From NCBI RefSeq assembly GCF_001905725.1, contig NZ_LIWB01000005.1:124001-188000 (forward strand): a stretch of 64,000 nt of DNA, given 5' to 3'. A model generated the notes under the pieces. It was not told where the DNA came from. It made no database searches and saw nothing but the letters and a program-made list of their open reading frames with translations. A program made the position numbers and the translations under genes. The stretch comes from Streptomyces sp. CB02400 (GTDB lineage Bacteria > Actinomycetota > Actinomycetes > Streptomycetales > Streptomycetaceae). Below, piece after piece: positions 18,587-25,478 of the stretch (positions within the stretch are counted from its first letter, which is position 1; every line of letters starts with the position of its first letter).

Positions 18587-18745
18587 CTACCGCTTCTGAA
18601 GACTCACCGGCACGACACTGCGAAGCCGCGCACAGCGCGGACACCGCAGAAGCCGGCCGGGGCCGAGTCGCTCGGCCTGCTGCATCGGAAACGAGGCGGC
18701 GGTGAACACGTGCCCATCGGCACAGCGGACGACGGTGCGCTCCAT
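18587..18745 (-). CDS. Small conserved actinobacterial protein with CPRC motif
   Basis: 52 residues starting MERTVVRCADGHVFTAASFP and ending near LRCPRCARLRSVVPV. Single Cys plus CPxC suggests a half zinc ribbon. The shorter ATG at 18745 is chosen over one at 18811 because the longer version has no RBS and a non-conserved-looking start. It sits 81 bases upstream of dcd in the same direction. Function is unknown. Its last codons run into a short 10-bp imperfect tandem repeat (about 18562-18600, CGCTTGCTAC-like). Confidence 0.7.
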   Translation of the reverse strand: MERTVVRCADGHVFTAASFPMQQAERLGPGRLLRCPRCARLRSVVPVSLQKR

Positions 18746-18920
18746 CAAGTCCAAGAGTCCCTTCCCCAAGAGGCCGCGTCCGGCCAACTGCCCTGACGCC
18801 AAAAGCCACATTACGGGATCAAAGGAACGACCCTCCAGGCGGCACCCCGCACTCGCGCCACGGCTTCACGGTACGCCCCAACACGTGCCCCCCGCAGCCA
18901 CATCCACGCCCTGAAACAGG

Positions 18921-18956
18921 GTCAGGCCCCCGGGTCCTGAACACCGGAGGCCTGAC
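18921..18956. other. Hairpin upstream of tRNA-Gly
   Basis: Stem GTCAGGCC...GGCCTGAC with an inner CGG/CCG pair in the 200-base gap before tRNA-Gly. It could insulate the tRNA from upstream transcription. No gene is seen in this gap. Confidence 0.5.
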
Positions 18957-19014
18957 ATGGGGTAGAGTGAGCGAGCATCCGGACACCGTCGATTCGACGG
19001 GGCCTGGATCTTAC

Positions 19015-19088
19015 GCGGGTGTAGTTTAATGGTAGAACATCAGCTTCCCAAGCTGAGAGCGCGAGTTCGATTCTCGTCACCCGCTCCA
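19015..19088 (+). tRNA. tRNA-Gly(CCC)
   Basis: 74 bases including an encoded CCA. Acceptor GCGGGTG pairs with CACCCGC. The anticodon stem TCAGC/GCTGA encloses loop TTCCCAA, so the anticodon is CCC (reads GGG). The T-arm GCGAG-TTCGATT-CTCGT is intact. Its 3' half is repeated, with few changes, at 25438 and 27849, marking it as an integration target. Confidence 0.96.
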
Positions 19089-19093
19089 CGCGA

Positions 19094-19120
19094 AACCCCC
19101 AGGTCATCGACCCGGGGGTT
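19094..19120 (+). terminator. tRNA-Gly terminator
   Basis: Stem AACCCCC / GGGGGTT with inner GGTC/GACC pairing, followed by CTTTGTTGTC. A homologous hairpin and flank recur at 27900. Confidence 0.8.
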
Positions 19121-19285
19121 CTTTGTTGTCCAGACCAGTGGGCGGGTGCCGCACCACAACCGCACCATTAGCCCGCCGACAGCTCCTCCTGTGGTGCGCA
19201 CGGTCGTCGGTGTGGCGCTTCGCACGCTCGGCGCGCACGAGGTCGCCAGTCCTGCGGCGACATCCCGCTGCCGCTCCTCGTCGGC

Positions 19286-19558
19286 GTGGTGGAGGAGACC
19301 GGCACCCACGTCGAGGTCGACGAACTCGCCGGTGTCCACAAGAACACGACCCGCGGCATCGTGGCCCTGGTCTTCCGCTGCAAGCCCTCCGGTGGCACCG
19401 AACGCACATCGAGCGAGTCGACAACGATCTCCTGGCTCACACCCGACGAGGTCAGCGAACGCATGGCCGAGGTCTACACGATCAGGCTCTTGGACGCCTT
19501 GGACGGCAACGGCCCCCACGTACGAAGCCACAACAGCAAGCAACTGCTCAGCCGGCGA
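19286..19558 (+). pseudogene. NUDIX hydrolase, C-terminal fragment
   Basis: The reading frame gives VVEETGTHVEVDELAGVHK, then TTRGIVALVFRCKPSGG, SWLTPDEVSERM and RLLDALDG. These match the end of the NUDIX box and the C-terminal half of Streptomyces NUDIX hydrolases. The upstream half (the GGG and first part of the GX5EX7REUXEE box) is missing; the sequence before it is unrelated. The frame then runs on without a recognisable end. It looks like a gene cut when the island formed, lying 200 bases inside the tRNA-Gly junction. Confidence 0.65.
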
Positions 19559-19815
19559 CAGAGACGAGTGGCACGCGCCGGCAGCCGAGGCATCTCACTG
19601 AGCTGTCCAACGTCCATGGCTTCCTCGAGGAGGTGCGACTTCGCCCCGGCGTGTGGCTGCGCAGCAACTCTCCCCCAGCATCAGGACTCCATACTGATCG
19701 GCAGCGATTGGCGTACCCACGATCGAGCTGTTCTTCAGCCTCCTCGATGAGTACCGAGCCGACCGCGACCCAGCTTTGTGGCCCCAACGGGATAAGACTT
19801 TCCCTACTTCATCAA

Positions 19816-19834
19816 GCCCGCGCGAGGCGCGGGC
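19816..19834. other. Short perfect hairpin in island
   Basis: GCCCGCGC-GAG-GCGCGGGC, an 8-bp stem with a three-base loop, in a stretch (19560-20140) with no convincing gene. Confidence 0.6.
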
Positions 19835-19941
19835 CGGCCCCTTGGGCTCGGCCCCTCTGCGCCTCCGGCGGGGGATCGGCCGGCACCGGGATGGAGGGGG
19901 TGCCGTCGCCGACCGCGGGCCCGTAGGGGTGTCTGCGGGTG

Positions 19942-20089
19942 CTCCCGTCCCGTCCGCCGCCGACCCAGACAGAGCCGAGCAGACGCGGCCCCTGGCGTCC
20001 AGGTCGTTCGTACAGTGGCGCGCTCCACCTGGACGCCAGGAACCACGCCCGCTCCACGGTGTGTGGGTCGACGGCGGACGGGATGGGAG
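19942..20089. repeat. Long imperfect inverted repeat, 69-bp arms
   Basis: Arms 19942-20010 and 20021-20089 are reverse complements over equal length without gaps, roughly three quarters identical. They include a perfect 13-bp core CTGGCGTCCAGGT/ACCTGGACGCCAG and near-perfect ends (CCGTCCGCCG.CGACCCA). The spacer is 10 bases. Both arms, read outward, encode a similar VWVxGGRDGS peptide, so it may be a duplicated and inverted fragment of one gene, or a functional hairpin. Confidence 0.8.
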
Positions 20090-20143
20090 CTGGGGTTGGC
20101 GGTGGGCCGAGGAAGAACGCGACGGCCGGCGTGTGACCTGGCA

Positions 20144-20512
20144 CTACCTCACAGCGCTCGACCCCAACCGCCCGTACTGAGTAACCGGTTTCCTGACGCG
20201 TTCGGTCTCATCCCGCACGAGCAGGGACAGCAGAGAGGCTACTGAGAGGCCGGCTTCTGCCGGGTGCCGCAGCACCTTGTCCGGCTCGATTCGGTAGGTG
20301 TTCGTGCGCCCGTCGCGGGTGTGGGAGAGGTAACCATCCTGTTCGAGATCCGAAATGATCCGCTGGACGGCACGCTCAGTGAGTCGGCAGTGGGCGGCGA
20401 TGTCGCGGATCCGGACGTTCGGGTTATCAGCGATGACTGCAAGTACACGCGCGTGATTGGTGATGAACGTCCATCCGGTGTGAGGTTCGGGCACTCCAAC
20501 CATGCTCTGCAT
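20144..20512 (-). CDS. Winged-helix (MarR/Lrp-like) DNA-binding protein
   Basis: About 122 residues from ATG 20512. It has a clear winged helix-turn-helix: HARVLAVIADNPNVRIRDIA, CRLTERAVQRIISDLEQDG, then the wing YLSHTRDGRTNTYRIEP. The C-terminal 40 residues are helical (LLSLLVRDE) and may dimerise. A longer form from 20551 is possible but its first residues look non-coding. A ligand pocket is not evident. It is divergent from the STAS gene with a 98-base gap and may control it. Proteins of this size and order are common in Streptomyces near sigma-regulatory genes. Confidence 0.8.
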   Translation of the reverse strand: MQSMVGVPEPHTGWTFITNHARVLAVIADNPNVRIRDIAAHCRLTERAVQRIISDLEQDGYLSHTRDGRTNTYRIEPDKVLRHPAEAGLSVASLLSLLVRDETERVRKPVTQYGRLGSSAVR

Positions 20513-20610
20513 TTTAAGGCCCACCGTTGCTGGAACACAGATACATGACATACTTTTCAGGTAATCGATGACCTGCTCCCGCGAGGGGGCGGCGAAGGAG
20601 GAGGAGCCCG

Positions 20611-21018
20611 ATGGTGCCCTGGGACGAGGCCGTCTCGCCGACGCTCATGAGCGACGCCGACGAGAAGCCGACGCCGAGACGGGCCATCGAGCATGTCCCG
20701 GAACAGGCCTCGGTGTACCAGTACGAACGGCGCGGTGCCTGGGTTGTCACCGCGCACGGCTCCTTCGACATGCACACGATCAGGCCATTGGCGGATGCGC
20801 TGAAGGCCGCTGTCGGACGGCATCCGAAGGTGGTGTTGGACGCCTCCGGCGTCACCTTCGCGGACTCGGCGTTTTTGAATCTGCTGATCCTCAACCACCA
20901 GATAGGCGCCCTGCGCGTGGTCTCGCCGTCACGGCAGGTTCGGCGGCTCTGTGAGCTCACCGGTGTCGACACAGTTCTGGAGGTACGACGGACAGTGGAC
21001 GACGCCGCCGACTCCTGA
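20611..21018 (+). CDS. STAS-domain anti-sigma factor antagonist
   Basis: 135 residues from ATG 20611, supported by a strong AAGGAGGAGGAG RBS. The STAS fold spans about 35-125: GAWVVTAHGSFDMHTIRPLA, then PKVVLDASGVTFADSAFLNL, where the DxSxVxFADSxxL phosphosite loop carries the serine normally phosphorylated by an anti-sigma kinase. RRLCELTGVDTVLEVRRTVDD completes the fold. It would free a SigB/SigF-like factor by binding its anti-sigma partner, which is not encoded nearby. It is divergent from the winged-helix gene. Confidence 0.88.
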   Translation: MVPWDEAVSPTLMSDADEKPTPRRAIEHVPEQASVYQYERRGAWVVTAHGSFDMHTIRPLADALKAAVGRHPKVVLDASGVTFADSAFLNLLILNHQIGALRVVSPSRQVRRLCELTGVDTVLEVRRTVDDAADS

Positions 21019-21275
21019 TGCGCCCTGCACCGAGCCACTGGACGCGCGTCGAGAGGGTCAAGCGGCACCGTCCTGGTTCAGGGAAGGGCGTAGCAAGCGG
21101 TTCCAGAGGTCAGAGCGCTTCCCTGTTCTCCTCCGGCGCCTGACCCGACCTGTGCGTTGGAGACAGCACACTCCAAGGCGAGTTGGCCCGGTGTTTGGCC
21201 GGCCGTACCCCAGCCGTGCCCGATCGAGTGGTAAGCCACGGGGAAAGCCGGACAGCGTCGGGGCCCTGACATGCA

Positions 21276-21312
21276 AACGGCCCCTGGCCAACTACCCAGG
21301 TCAGGGGCCGTT
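21276..21312 (-). terminator. Hairpin downstream of the Ser-tRNA-like gene
   Basis: Perfect 11-bp stem AACGGCCCCTG / CAGGGGCCGTT, 15-base loop, 17 bases past the 3' end of the tRNA-like gene on the minus strand. Confidence 0.75.
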
Positions 21313-21328
21313 CTCAGTGCTCATCGCA

Positions 21329-21418
21329 CGGAGGCGGTGGGATTTGAACCCACGGTGACATCGCTGCCACGACGGTTTTCAAGATCGTCGACCGCGACTC
21401 AACCATTGAGACTCCGCC
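21329..21418 (-). tRNA. tRNA-Ser(TGA)-like, atypical
   Basis: 90 bases without CCA. It has a T-arm GTGGG-TTCAAAT-CCCAC, a long variable arm GTGGCA/TGTCAC typical of Ser/Leu, and loop CTTGAAA giving anticodon TGA. Oddities: the acceptor stem GGCGGAG/CGCCTCC has two mismatches, the anticodon stem has one A-C mismatch, and the D-to-anticodon spacing is long. A terminator follows. It may be a mobile-element tRNA or a decaying copy, and it overlaps the 3' end of a truncated GntR gene. Confidence 0.55.
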
Positions 21419-21723
21419 GACCTTACGCTTTTCAGCCAAGTTCCCGTTGAGGCGAAGCACGACCGATGAAGACGCAGGCGAAGCAACCCGGACCAACGCC
21501 CGACGAACACCCAATGAATCCCCTTGCCGTGGGTCTTCTCGACGAGGCCTTCCGCCTGGAGTACGGCGAGGGCGTTCCGCAGCGTCGGTGTGCTGACCAT
21601 GTACTGCGCGGCCAGATGCGCTTCAGAAGGCAGGCGTTCGCCGGGCTTGAGCCGACCGGTGGCGATCCGGTTCCGGAGGTCATCGGCGATGGTGTCGCGT
21701 CGCGAGGGCACGGGCGGGATCAC
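21379..21723 (-). pseudogene. GntR-family regulator, truncated after the winged helix
   Basis: Residues 1-65 are a normal GntR DNA-binding domain (DTIADDLRNRIATGRLKPGE, LPSEAHLAAQYMVSTPTLRN, ALAVLQAEGLVEKTHGKGIH). The remaining frame runs through the Ser-tRNA-like gene and encodes nothing recognisable, and the expected ligand-binding UTRA domain (about 150 residues) is absent. So the gene was probably cut by insertion or deletion at about 21430. A short DNA-binding-only product could still compete for operators. It is the last member of the minus-strand island operon and overlaps the preceding gene by 44 bases. Confidence 0.7.
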
Positions 21724-21952
21724 CGCCTCTCACTCGCACGAGCCGCAGGGCGACGAGCCGGGTCATCGTGTGGACGGTCAGCAACTCACCCGAGTCGAAA
21801 ACGAGTCGCTTGGCTCCGCCGGGCAGTTGGAAGAGGTCGGTCACCCGGCACTGCTGGCCCCCGACCTGGATGACGTCGCCGAGCTGCACGCTGGTCGAGG
21901 TGATCTCGACAGGGGAAAGCACCGCGCCGCTGAGTGCCGGCCCCCTCACCAT
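21680..21952 (-). CDS. Island protein of unknown function (VQLGDVI type)
   Basis: 90 residues from ATG 21952, with GGCGGAGG as RBS. Beta-rich: STSVQLGDVIQVGGQQCRVT, then DLFQLPGGAKRLVFDSGELL, and a basic C-terminus. Similar short proteins accompany GntR genes in Streptomyces integrative elements. No catalytic or membrane features are seen. The start overlaps the end of the upstream cysteine-rich gene and its 3' end overlaps the truncated GntR gene, so it is in a compact operon. Confidence 0.65.
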   Translation of the reverse strand: MVRGPALSGAVLSPVEITSTSVQLGDVIQVGGQQCRVTDLFQLPGGAKRLVFDSGELLTVHTMTRLVALRLVRVRGGDPARALATRHHRR

Positions 21953-22149
21953 GCCGCCTCCGCCGGTACCGAGCACTTGACGATGGTGTGGCACGAGCAG
22001 TCGCAGGTCTCGTAGATCACTGGCACGTCGACCGGCGCGGTGGCCGGGGACGACTCCGCGCAGGCGTGGTGTGTGCCGATGCGGCAGGAGGTCGACCGGT
22101 AGGAGTCAGGCCCGGGTTGGGTGCTGTGGGGTTGTTGGCGGGGAGGCAT
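21946..22149 (-). CDS. Small Cys/His-containing island protein
   Basis: 67 residues from ATG 22149. Five cysteines and several histidines (CRIGTHHACAES and YETCDCSCHTIVKC) suggest metal binding. Its start overlaps the preceding stop (TGATG) and its stop lies inside the next gene's start region (ATGGTGA), so it is translationally coupled on both sides. This coupling is the main support for its being real. No family could be named. Confidence 0.6.
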   Translation of the reverse strand: MPPRQQPHSTQPGPDSYRSTSCRIGTHHACAESSPATAPVDVPVIYETCDCSCHTIVKCSVPAEAAW

Positions 22150-22445
22150 CAGCGGTCACCCGCCGCGGCGTACCAAGGGCCGGCGAGGGGAACGTAGCTC
22201 ACGGCCGCCGAGCAGTGCCGTGCTCGTGCCTCACTGGCCAGTACGTATGGGCGGACGAGCGCCGTCTCCTCGCCCACGAGGACGCCCGTGTGCTCGCGGT
22301 GCCGACGCAGGAACAGCACTGCGCCGTAAGCGACTTCCGGGGACACGGCCACCGGCCGCGCAGGCGTTTCGGAGCGGCGGTGCCGACCCTTGTGGAGGTA
22401 CCGCTCCCTGAGGCGCGAGGCGGTACGGCGGATACGATTGAGCAC
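22149..22445 (-). CDS. Island protein, basic, unknown function
   Basis: 98 residues from GTG 22445 with an AGGGGC RBS. The first 35 residues are strongly basic (RIRRTASRLRERYLHKGRHR). The rest is alternating hydrophobic with YVLASEARARHC. No known domain is recognised. The stop overlaps the next ATG. It lies in the five-gene minus-strand unit divergent from the GntR regulator at 22817 and is probably repressed with it. Confidence 0.6.
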   Translation of the reverse strand: MLNRIRRTASRLRERYLHKGRHRRSETPARPVAVSPEVAYGAVLFLRRHREHTGVLVGEETALVRPYVLASEARARHCSAAVSYVPLAGPWYAAAGDR

Positions 22446-22457
22446 GGTGTTCAGCCC

Positions 22458-22736
22458 CTATCGCTGATGACCCGGTCCCCCCGACATCGCCCGTCGCGGG
22501 GACCGTTTGCGTACGACCGCCCAGAGGGTGCGGTCGTTCGAACTGGTGGCGAGGAGGCCGAAGCGGTCGGCATCGGCCACCGCTTCCAGGACCTCCCGCC
22601 ATGACTCCGCGGAGAGTGGTTCCGGCACCTCCGCCTCGATGGCCGTGCAGTCGTCGCGCTCCTCCACGCGCGTGGCGAGCCCGACGGCCGATAACCGGGC
22701 TGCGATGGCCTCCGCGCGCACCTTGGAAGCAGGCAC
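22458..22736 (-). CDS. Small acidic island protein
   Basis: 92 residues from GTG 22736, supported by a good GGAGGG RBS. It has an alpha/beta pattern: KVRAEAIAARLSAVGLATRV, EERDDCTAIEAEVPEPLSAE, WREVLEAVADADRFGLL. No family is named with confidence; the size and fold hint resemble small ferredoxin-like island proteins. It is the first gene of the operon reading away from the twin palindromes at 22777-22807. Confidence 0.65.
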   Translation of the reverse strand: MPASKVRAEAIAARLSAVGLATRVEERDDCTAIEAEVPEPLSAESWREVLEAVADADRFGLLATSSNDRTLWAVVRKRSPRRAMSGGPGHQR

Positions 22737-22776
22737 AAGACAGCCCTCCGGTTAGCGGCGATCACTTTGAGTGAAG

Positions 22777-22807
22777 CTAGTTAACTAAATTAGAGCTAGT
22801 GGACTAG
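22777..22807. promoter_or_regulatory. Twin palindromic operator between divergent GntR gene and island operon
   Basis: Two palindromes, TAGTTAACTA (22778-22787, perfect) and CTAGTGGACTAG (22796-22807, perfect 5-bp arms), with centres 19 bp apart in an unusually AT-rich patch. The second is 9 bases before the GntR ATG. Typical of autoregulated GntR/HutC sites. Confidence 0.7.
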
Positions 22808-22816
22808 ATTTTCCAT

Positions 22817-23572
22817 ATGCCTGAGCAACCGCCCTACCTCCGCATCGCCGACGAGCTTCGACGGCGGATCGCGGAGCACGAGTGGGAGCCGGGGGACCGA
22901 CTGCCCTCCCGCGCCCAGATCGGCCAGGAGTACGGCGTCGGCGACAACGTGGTGCGCCGGGCACAGGAGTTGCTGATCTCCCAAGGTGTGCTGGAAGGCC
23001 GCGCCGGTTCCGGCACCTATGTCGCCGAGCCACGGCAGCGCGTACGGGTGGTCCGGTCATCGGCACGCGAGCAGCTCAGCGGCTCCCCGTTCCGGGTGGA
23101 CATGAAAGCCGTGGGCAGGCAGGGCGACTGGGAGAGCCGGACCGAGGCCAAGGTTCCGGCGCCGGTGGAGATCGCCGCGCGTCTCGGTATCACCGAAGGT
23201 GAGCTGTGCGTGCGGACGACGTACGAGTTCCTGGCGGACGGCAGGCCGGTGCAGCTGTCGACGAGTTGGGAGCCATATGACCTCACCGCCGGCACTCTCG
23301 TCGTTCTTCCCGAGGGAGGCCCGCACGCGGGAGCGGGTGTCGTGAACCGCATGGCCGCGATCGGCATCGCGGTCAGCCACGCCGTGGAGCAGCCGGAGCC
23401 GAGGCAGGCGACCGCCGAGGAGGCGTCGTTGCTCGGCGTCCAGAGGGCTGCCCTGGTCACGCACATCCGGCGGACGTACTACAGCGACGACGGTCGCCCA
23501 GTGGAGACGGCGGACATCGTGGTGCCCGCGGCTCACTGCGAGATCGTCTACGAGATTCCGATCAACCGGTGA
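22817..23572 (+). CDS. GntR/HutC-type transcriptional regulator with UTRA domain
   Basis: 251 residues, full length. Winged helix at about 1-75: YLRIADELRRRIAEHEWEPG, DRLPSRAQIGQEYGVGDNVV, RRAQELLISQGVLEGRAGSG. The UTRA ligand domain follows at about 100-245 (VCVRTTYEFLADGRPVQLST-like, ending CEIVYEIPINR). HutC-type repressors release DNA on binding small effectors; in integrative elements the KorSA-like members repress transfer and replication genes. It is divergent from the five-gene minus-strand operon, with paired operators between them, so joint control is likely. Confidence 0.93.
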   Translation: MPEQPPYLRIADELRRRIAEHEWEPGDRLPSRAQIGQEYGVGDNVVRRAQELLISQGVLEGRAGSGTYVAEPRQRVRVVRSSAREQLSGSPFRVDMKAVGRQGDWESRTEAKVPAPVEIAARLGITEGELCVRTTYEFLADGRPVQLSTSWEPYDLTAGTLVVLPEGGPHAGAGVVNRMAAIGIAVSHAVEQPEPRQATAEEASLLGVQRAALVTHIRRTYYSDDGRPVETADIVVPAAHCEIVYEIPINR

Positions 23573-23599
23573 TGGCGCCATACGCGAAGGGAGCGGCAG

Positions 23600-23860
23600 A
23601 TGGGTCGCCGCAGAGGGCCCCGTAAGGACACCGCAGTCGTGACCGCGACGGTGCGCGAGTGGAGCGACGAGGAGGGTTGGGGTGTCCTCGACTCGCCCGA
23701 GACTCCCGGAGGGTGCTTCGGCCACTTCTCCGACATTCAGGTGTCCGGCTTCCGCACGCTGTCACCAGGGCAGCAGGTCGATCTCACCTGGGAAGCGCCC
23801 GGCTTCAAGCAGGACGGATACGACTACCGGGCGGTGAGCATCGTTCCCCGCGCTGTCTGA
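23600..23860 (+). CDS. Cold-shock-domain-like protein
   Basis: 86 residues from ATG 23600, with AAGGGAG as RBS. An N-terminal basic tail precedes a divergent cold-shock (OB) fold: VTATVREWSDEEGWGVLDSP, GGCFGHFSDIQVSGFRTL, GQQVDLTWEAPG. The RNP1 motif (KGFGFI in CspA) is replaced by EGWGVL, and RNP2 (VFAHYS) by CFGHFS, so nucleic-acid binding is probable but altered. It follows the GntR gene by 27 bases and may be co-transcribed. Confidence 0.8.
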   Translation: MGRRRGPRKDTAVVTATVREWSDEEGWGVLDSPETPGGCFGHFSDIQVSGFRTLSPGQQVDLTWEAPGFKQDGYDYRAVSIVPRAV

Positions 23861-24095
23861 CATCCACGGCTGACATCGACGAGGCCGGACGGCGGTATAC
23901 GACAGCGCCCCCGGACGACCGTCGGACCAGCCGACGACGGCACCAGGGGCGGGCGTAGATCGAACTCCTTGAAGCGGGTGTCGCCGGCTCAAGTCCTGCC
24001 GAGGGCGCCAGGCGAGACGGACTGGACAGATGACGGTCCGGGCCGTCTTGACGGCAGCGTTTGGCTGCAGTCGCCTACCGTGCCGACTGGCCGAG
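23861..24095. other. Gene-free stretch with tRNA T-arm-like motif
   Basis: No gene is seen. At about 23970-24005 the sequence resembles the 3' third of a tRNA (GTCGCCGGCTCAAGTCC), but no acceptor or anticodon part could be paired. It may be a worn attachment site. Confidence 0.3.
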
Positions 24096-24341
24096 TCAGC
24101 GCGTGGGCTTCGCGACGTGCCCCAACGCGACGATCCCGATTCCGACCACGAGTAGCGACGGCGAGCCGAGATTCCAGCTCACCAGCATGAGCAGGGCTCC
24201 CGCTCCCCACAGCATCGGTTGCCGCACCAGCCCAGGGAGCCACTGCCCCGGCATACGGCCGAGAAGCAAGGCGTGCACTCCCAGGACTGCCCATGCGATG
24301 GCCGCAACGACCATCACCAGGCCAGCGATCATGAACAACAT
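24096..24341 (-). CDS. Small membrane protein, two or three helices
   Basis: 81 residues from ATG 24341 (AAGGGG upstream). It has an N-terminal helix (MIAGLVMVVAAIAWAVLGVH), a short polar loop with RMPGQWLPGLVRQP, a second helix (AGALLMLVSWNLG) and a third short hydrophobic stretch (LLVVGIGIVALG). No family is recognised. It sits 39 bases beyond the SUMF1-like gene in the same direction and may share its transcript. Confidence 0.65.
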   Translation of the reverse strand: MLFMIAGLVMVVAAIAWAVLGVHALLLGRMPGQWLPGLVRQPMLWGAGALLMLVSWNLGSPSLLVVGIGIVALGHVAKPTR

Positions 24342-24380
24342 CCCCACCCCTTGGGTTGTCCCCGTCTCGTCGGCAGCTTC

Positions 24381-25220
24381 TCAGGCTGCCGGAACAGGCG
24401 CCGTCGCTGTGCCGGCGACCTCAAGGGACGCGTTCTCTGTACGTGTTGCATCTGCCGGATGCCGCTGGTGGGTTGGCACGGGTGCGACCGGGCGGACCGC
24501 GGTGAAGTCCTGGAGTTCGTCGCGGGTGGCGGAGAGCAACAGCAGCCACTCGTCGCAGCCCTGCCACGGAGAGATGTCGCCGCCGCCTCCGCGCACCACC
24601 CGCGGGCCGTCCCCGGTGCGGGGGCGTGCGTCCGCGAGCGCGTCCGTGAAATGGGGAATCCACACGTCGGCGCATATTTCGTTCGCCGACCCCATCGCCG
24701 CCAGCCCGAAGGCGTTCTCGGCCGCGGCGGTGCGGTCCTCGTCGGCGAAGTCGTCGAGCACCTGGTCCTCGTCCGGCCTCCCGTCCCCCCGGAAGGTCAG
24801 GGTGGTCGTACCTGCCCGGGCGGCATACTCCCACTCCGCCTCACTGGGCAGCCGGAAGGGCAACGGCCCGAGCAGGTCGTCCAGGTCGTCCTCGAGCCGT
24901 GCCGTGCTCGTATCCGATTCGGCGAAGCTGTCCTCGTACTCGGGCAGCCAGTGCCGTACTTGCGCCACCGTGAGCGGATGCCGGGCGATCAGGAACGGCT
25001 CGACCCGCACTTCCCGCACCGGCCGGGCCCGGTCAGCGCTGGTGAAAAACGCGTCGAGGTCGTCATCGGCGCCGTCGACCCGCTCGATGGCACGAACCGC
25101 GTCCAGTTCCGCGTCGGACAGGCCCATCCGGAACGTCCCACCGGGAACAGCCCGGAAGACCACTCCGGAAGGGGTGTGCCGCCAGGCCGGTCGGCCGGCC
25201 ACGATCTCTTGAGCCCACAT
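24381..25220 (-). CDS. SUMF1/FGE-fold protein, probably not a sulfatase activator
   Basis: 279 residues from ATG 25220. Hallmarks of the formylglycine-generating-enzyme fold are visible: FRAVPGGTFRMG near the start, FLIARHPLTVAQVRHWL, and LPFRLPSEAEWEYAARAGTT. The C-terminal core (RVVRGGGGDISPWQGCDEWL) departs from the usual RGGSW motif. Only one cysteine is visible there, so the copper/catalytic cysteine pair of true FGE seems absent. A binding or hydroxylase-like role (EgtB/PvdO-type relatives) or an inactive fold is likelier. The RBS is weak. It lies in the tRNA-Gly island with no sulfatase nearby. Confidence 0.78.
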   Translation of the reverse strand: MWAQEIVAGRPAWRHTPSGVVFRAVPGGTFRMGLSDAELDAVRAIERVDGADDDLDAFFTSADRARPVREVRVEPFLIARHPLTVAQVRHWLPEYEDSFAESDTSTARLEDDLDDLLGPLPFRLPSEAEWEYAARAGTTTLTFRGDGRPDEDQVLDDFADEDRTAAAENAFGLAAMGSANEICADVWIPHFTDALADARPRTGDGPRVVRGGGGDISPWQGCDEWLLLLSATRDELQDFTAVRPVAPVPTHQRHPADATRTENASLEVAGTATAPVPAA

Positions 25221-25437
25221 GGTGCCGGACGCTAGCAGCCGGGCATCCCGGCTGAAGGAGGGGATCAGGAAGGGAGTGTGGACGACTGGTCCCCTCCTGG
25301 ACGCCGCAGCGCTGCACCACTACCGCACCAGATCGATCGGGGAACAGCGGGGAACCACGGTGAAGACGGTCGAGCCCAGAAGGAGTGAGGGCCGTACGTT
25401 CGTCCAGCTCAGCGCTCGAACCGTCCGCGAATGATCA

Positions 25438-25474
25438 CAGCTTCCCAAGCTGAGAGCGCGAGTTCGACTCTCGT
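25438..25474. repeat. Partial copy of tRNA-Gly 3' half (att-like site, middle)
   Basis: 37 bases matching 19041-19077 with one substitution (T to C in the T-loop). It covers anticodon loop to T-arm, then diverges before the acceptor. The 5' half of the tRNA is absent. It abuts the PIN toxin gene and probably marks an earlier integration junction. Confidence 0.85.
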
Positions 25475-25478
25475 TGCA

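Noticed and set aside
19776..20180. Plus-strand ORF of 134 codons ending WHYLTALDPNRPY
   Set aside because: Start lacks an RBS and the frame spans the inverted repeat; peptide similarity between the two arms suggests duplicated fragments, not a gene.
23970..24005. tRNA 3' end
   Set aside because: Only a T-arm-like motif is visible and its stem pairs poorly; kept as a weak note.
25438..25474. Second tRNA-Gly gene
   Set aside because: No acceptor, D-arm or 5' half; only the anticodon loop and T-arm sequence remain.
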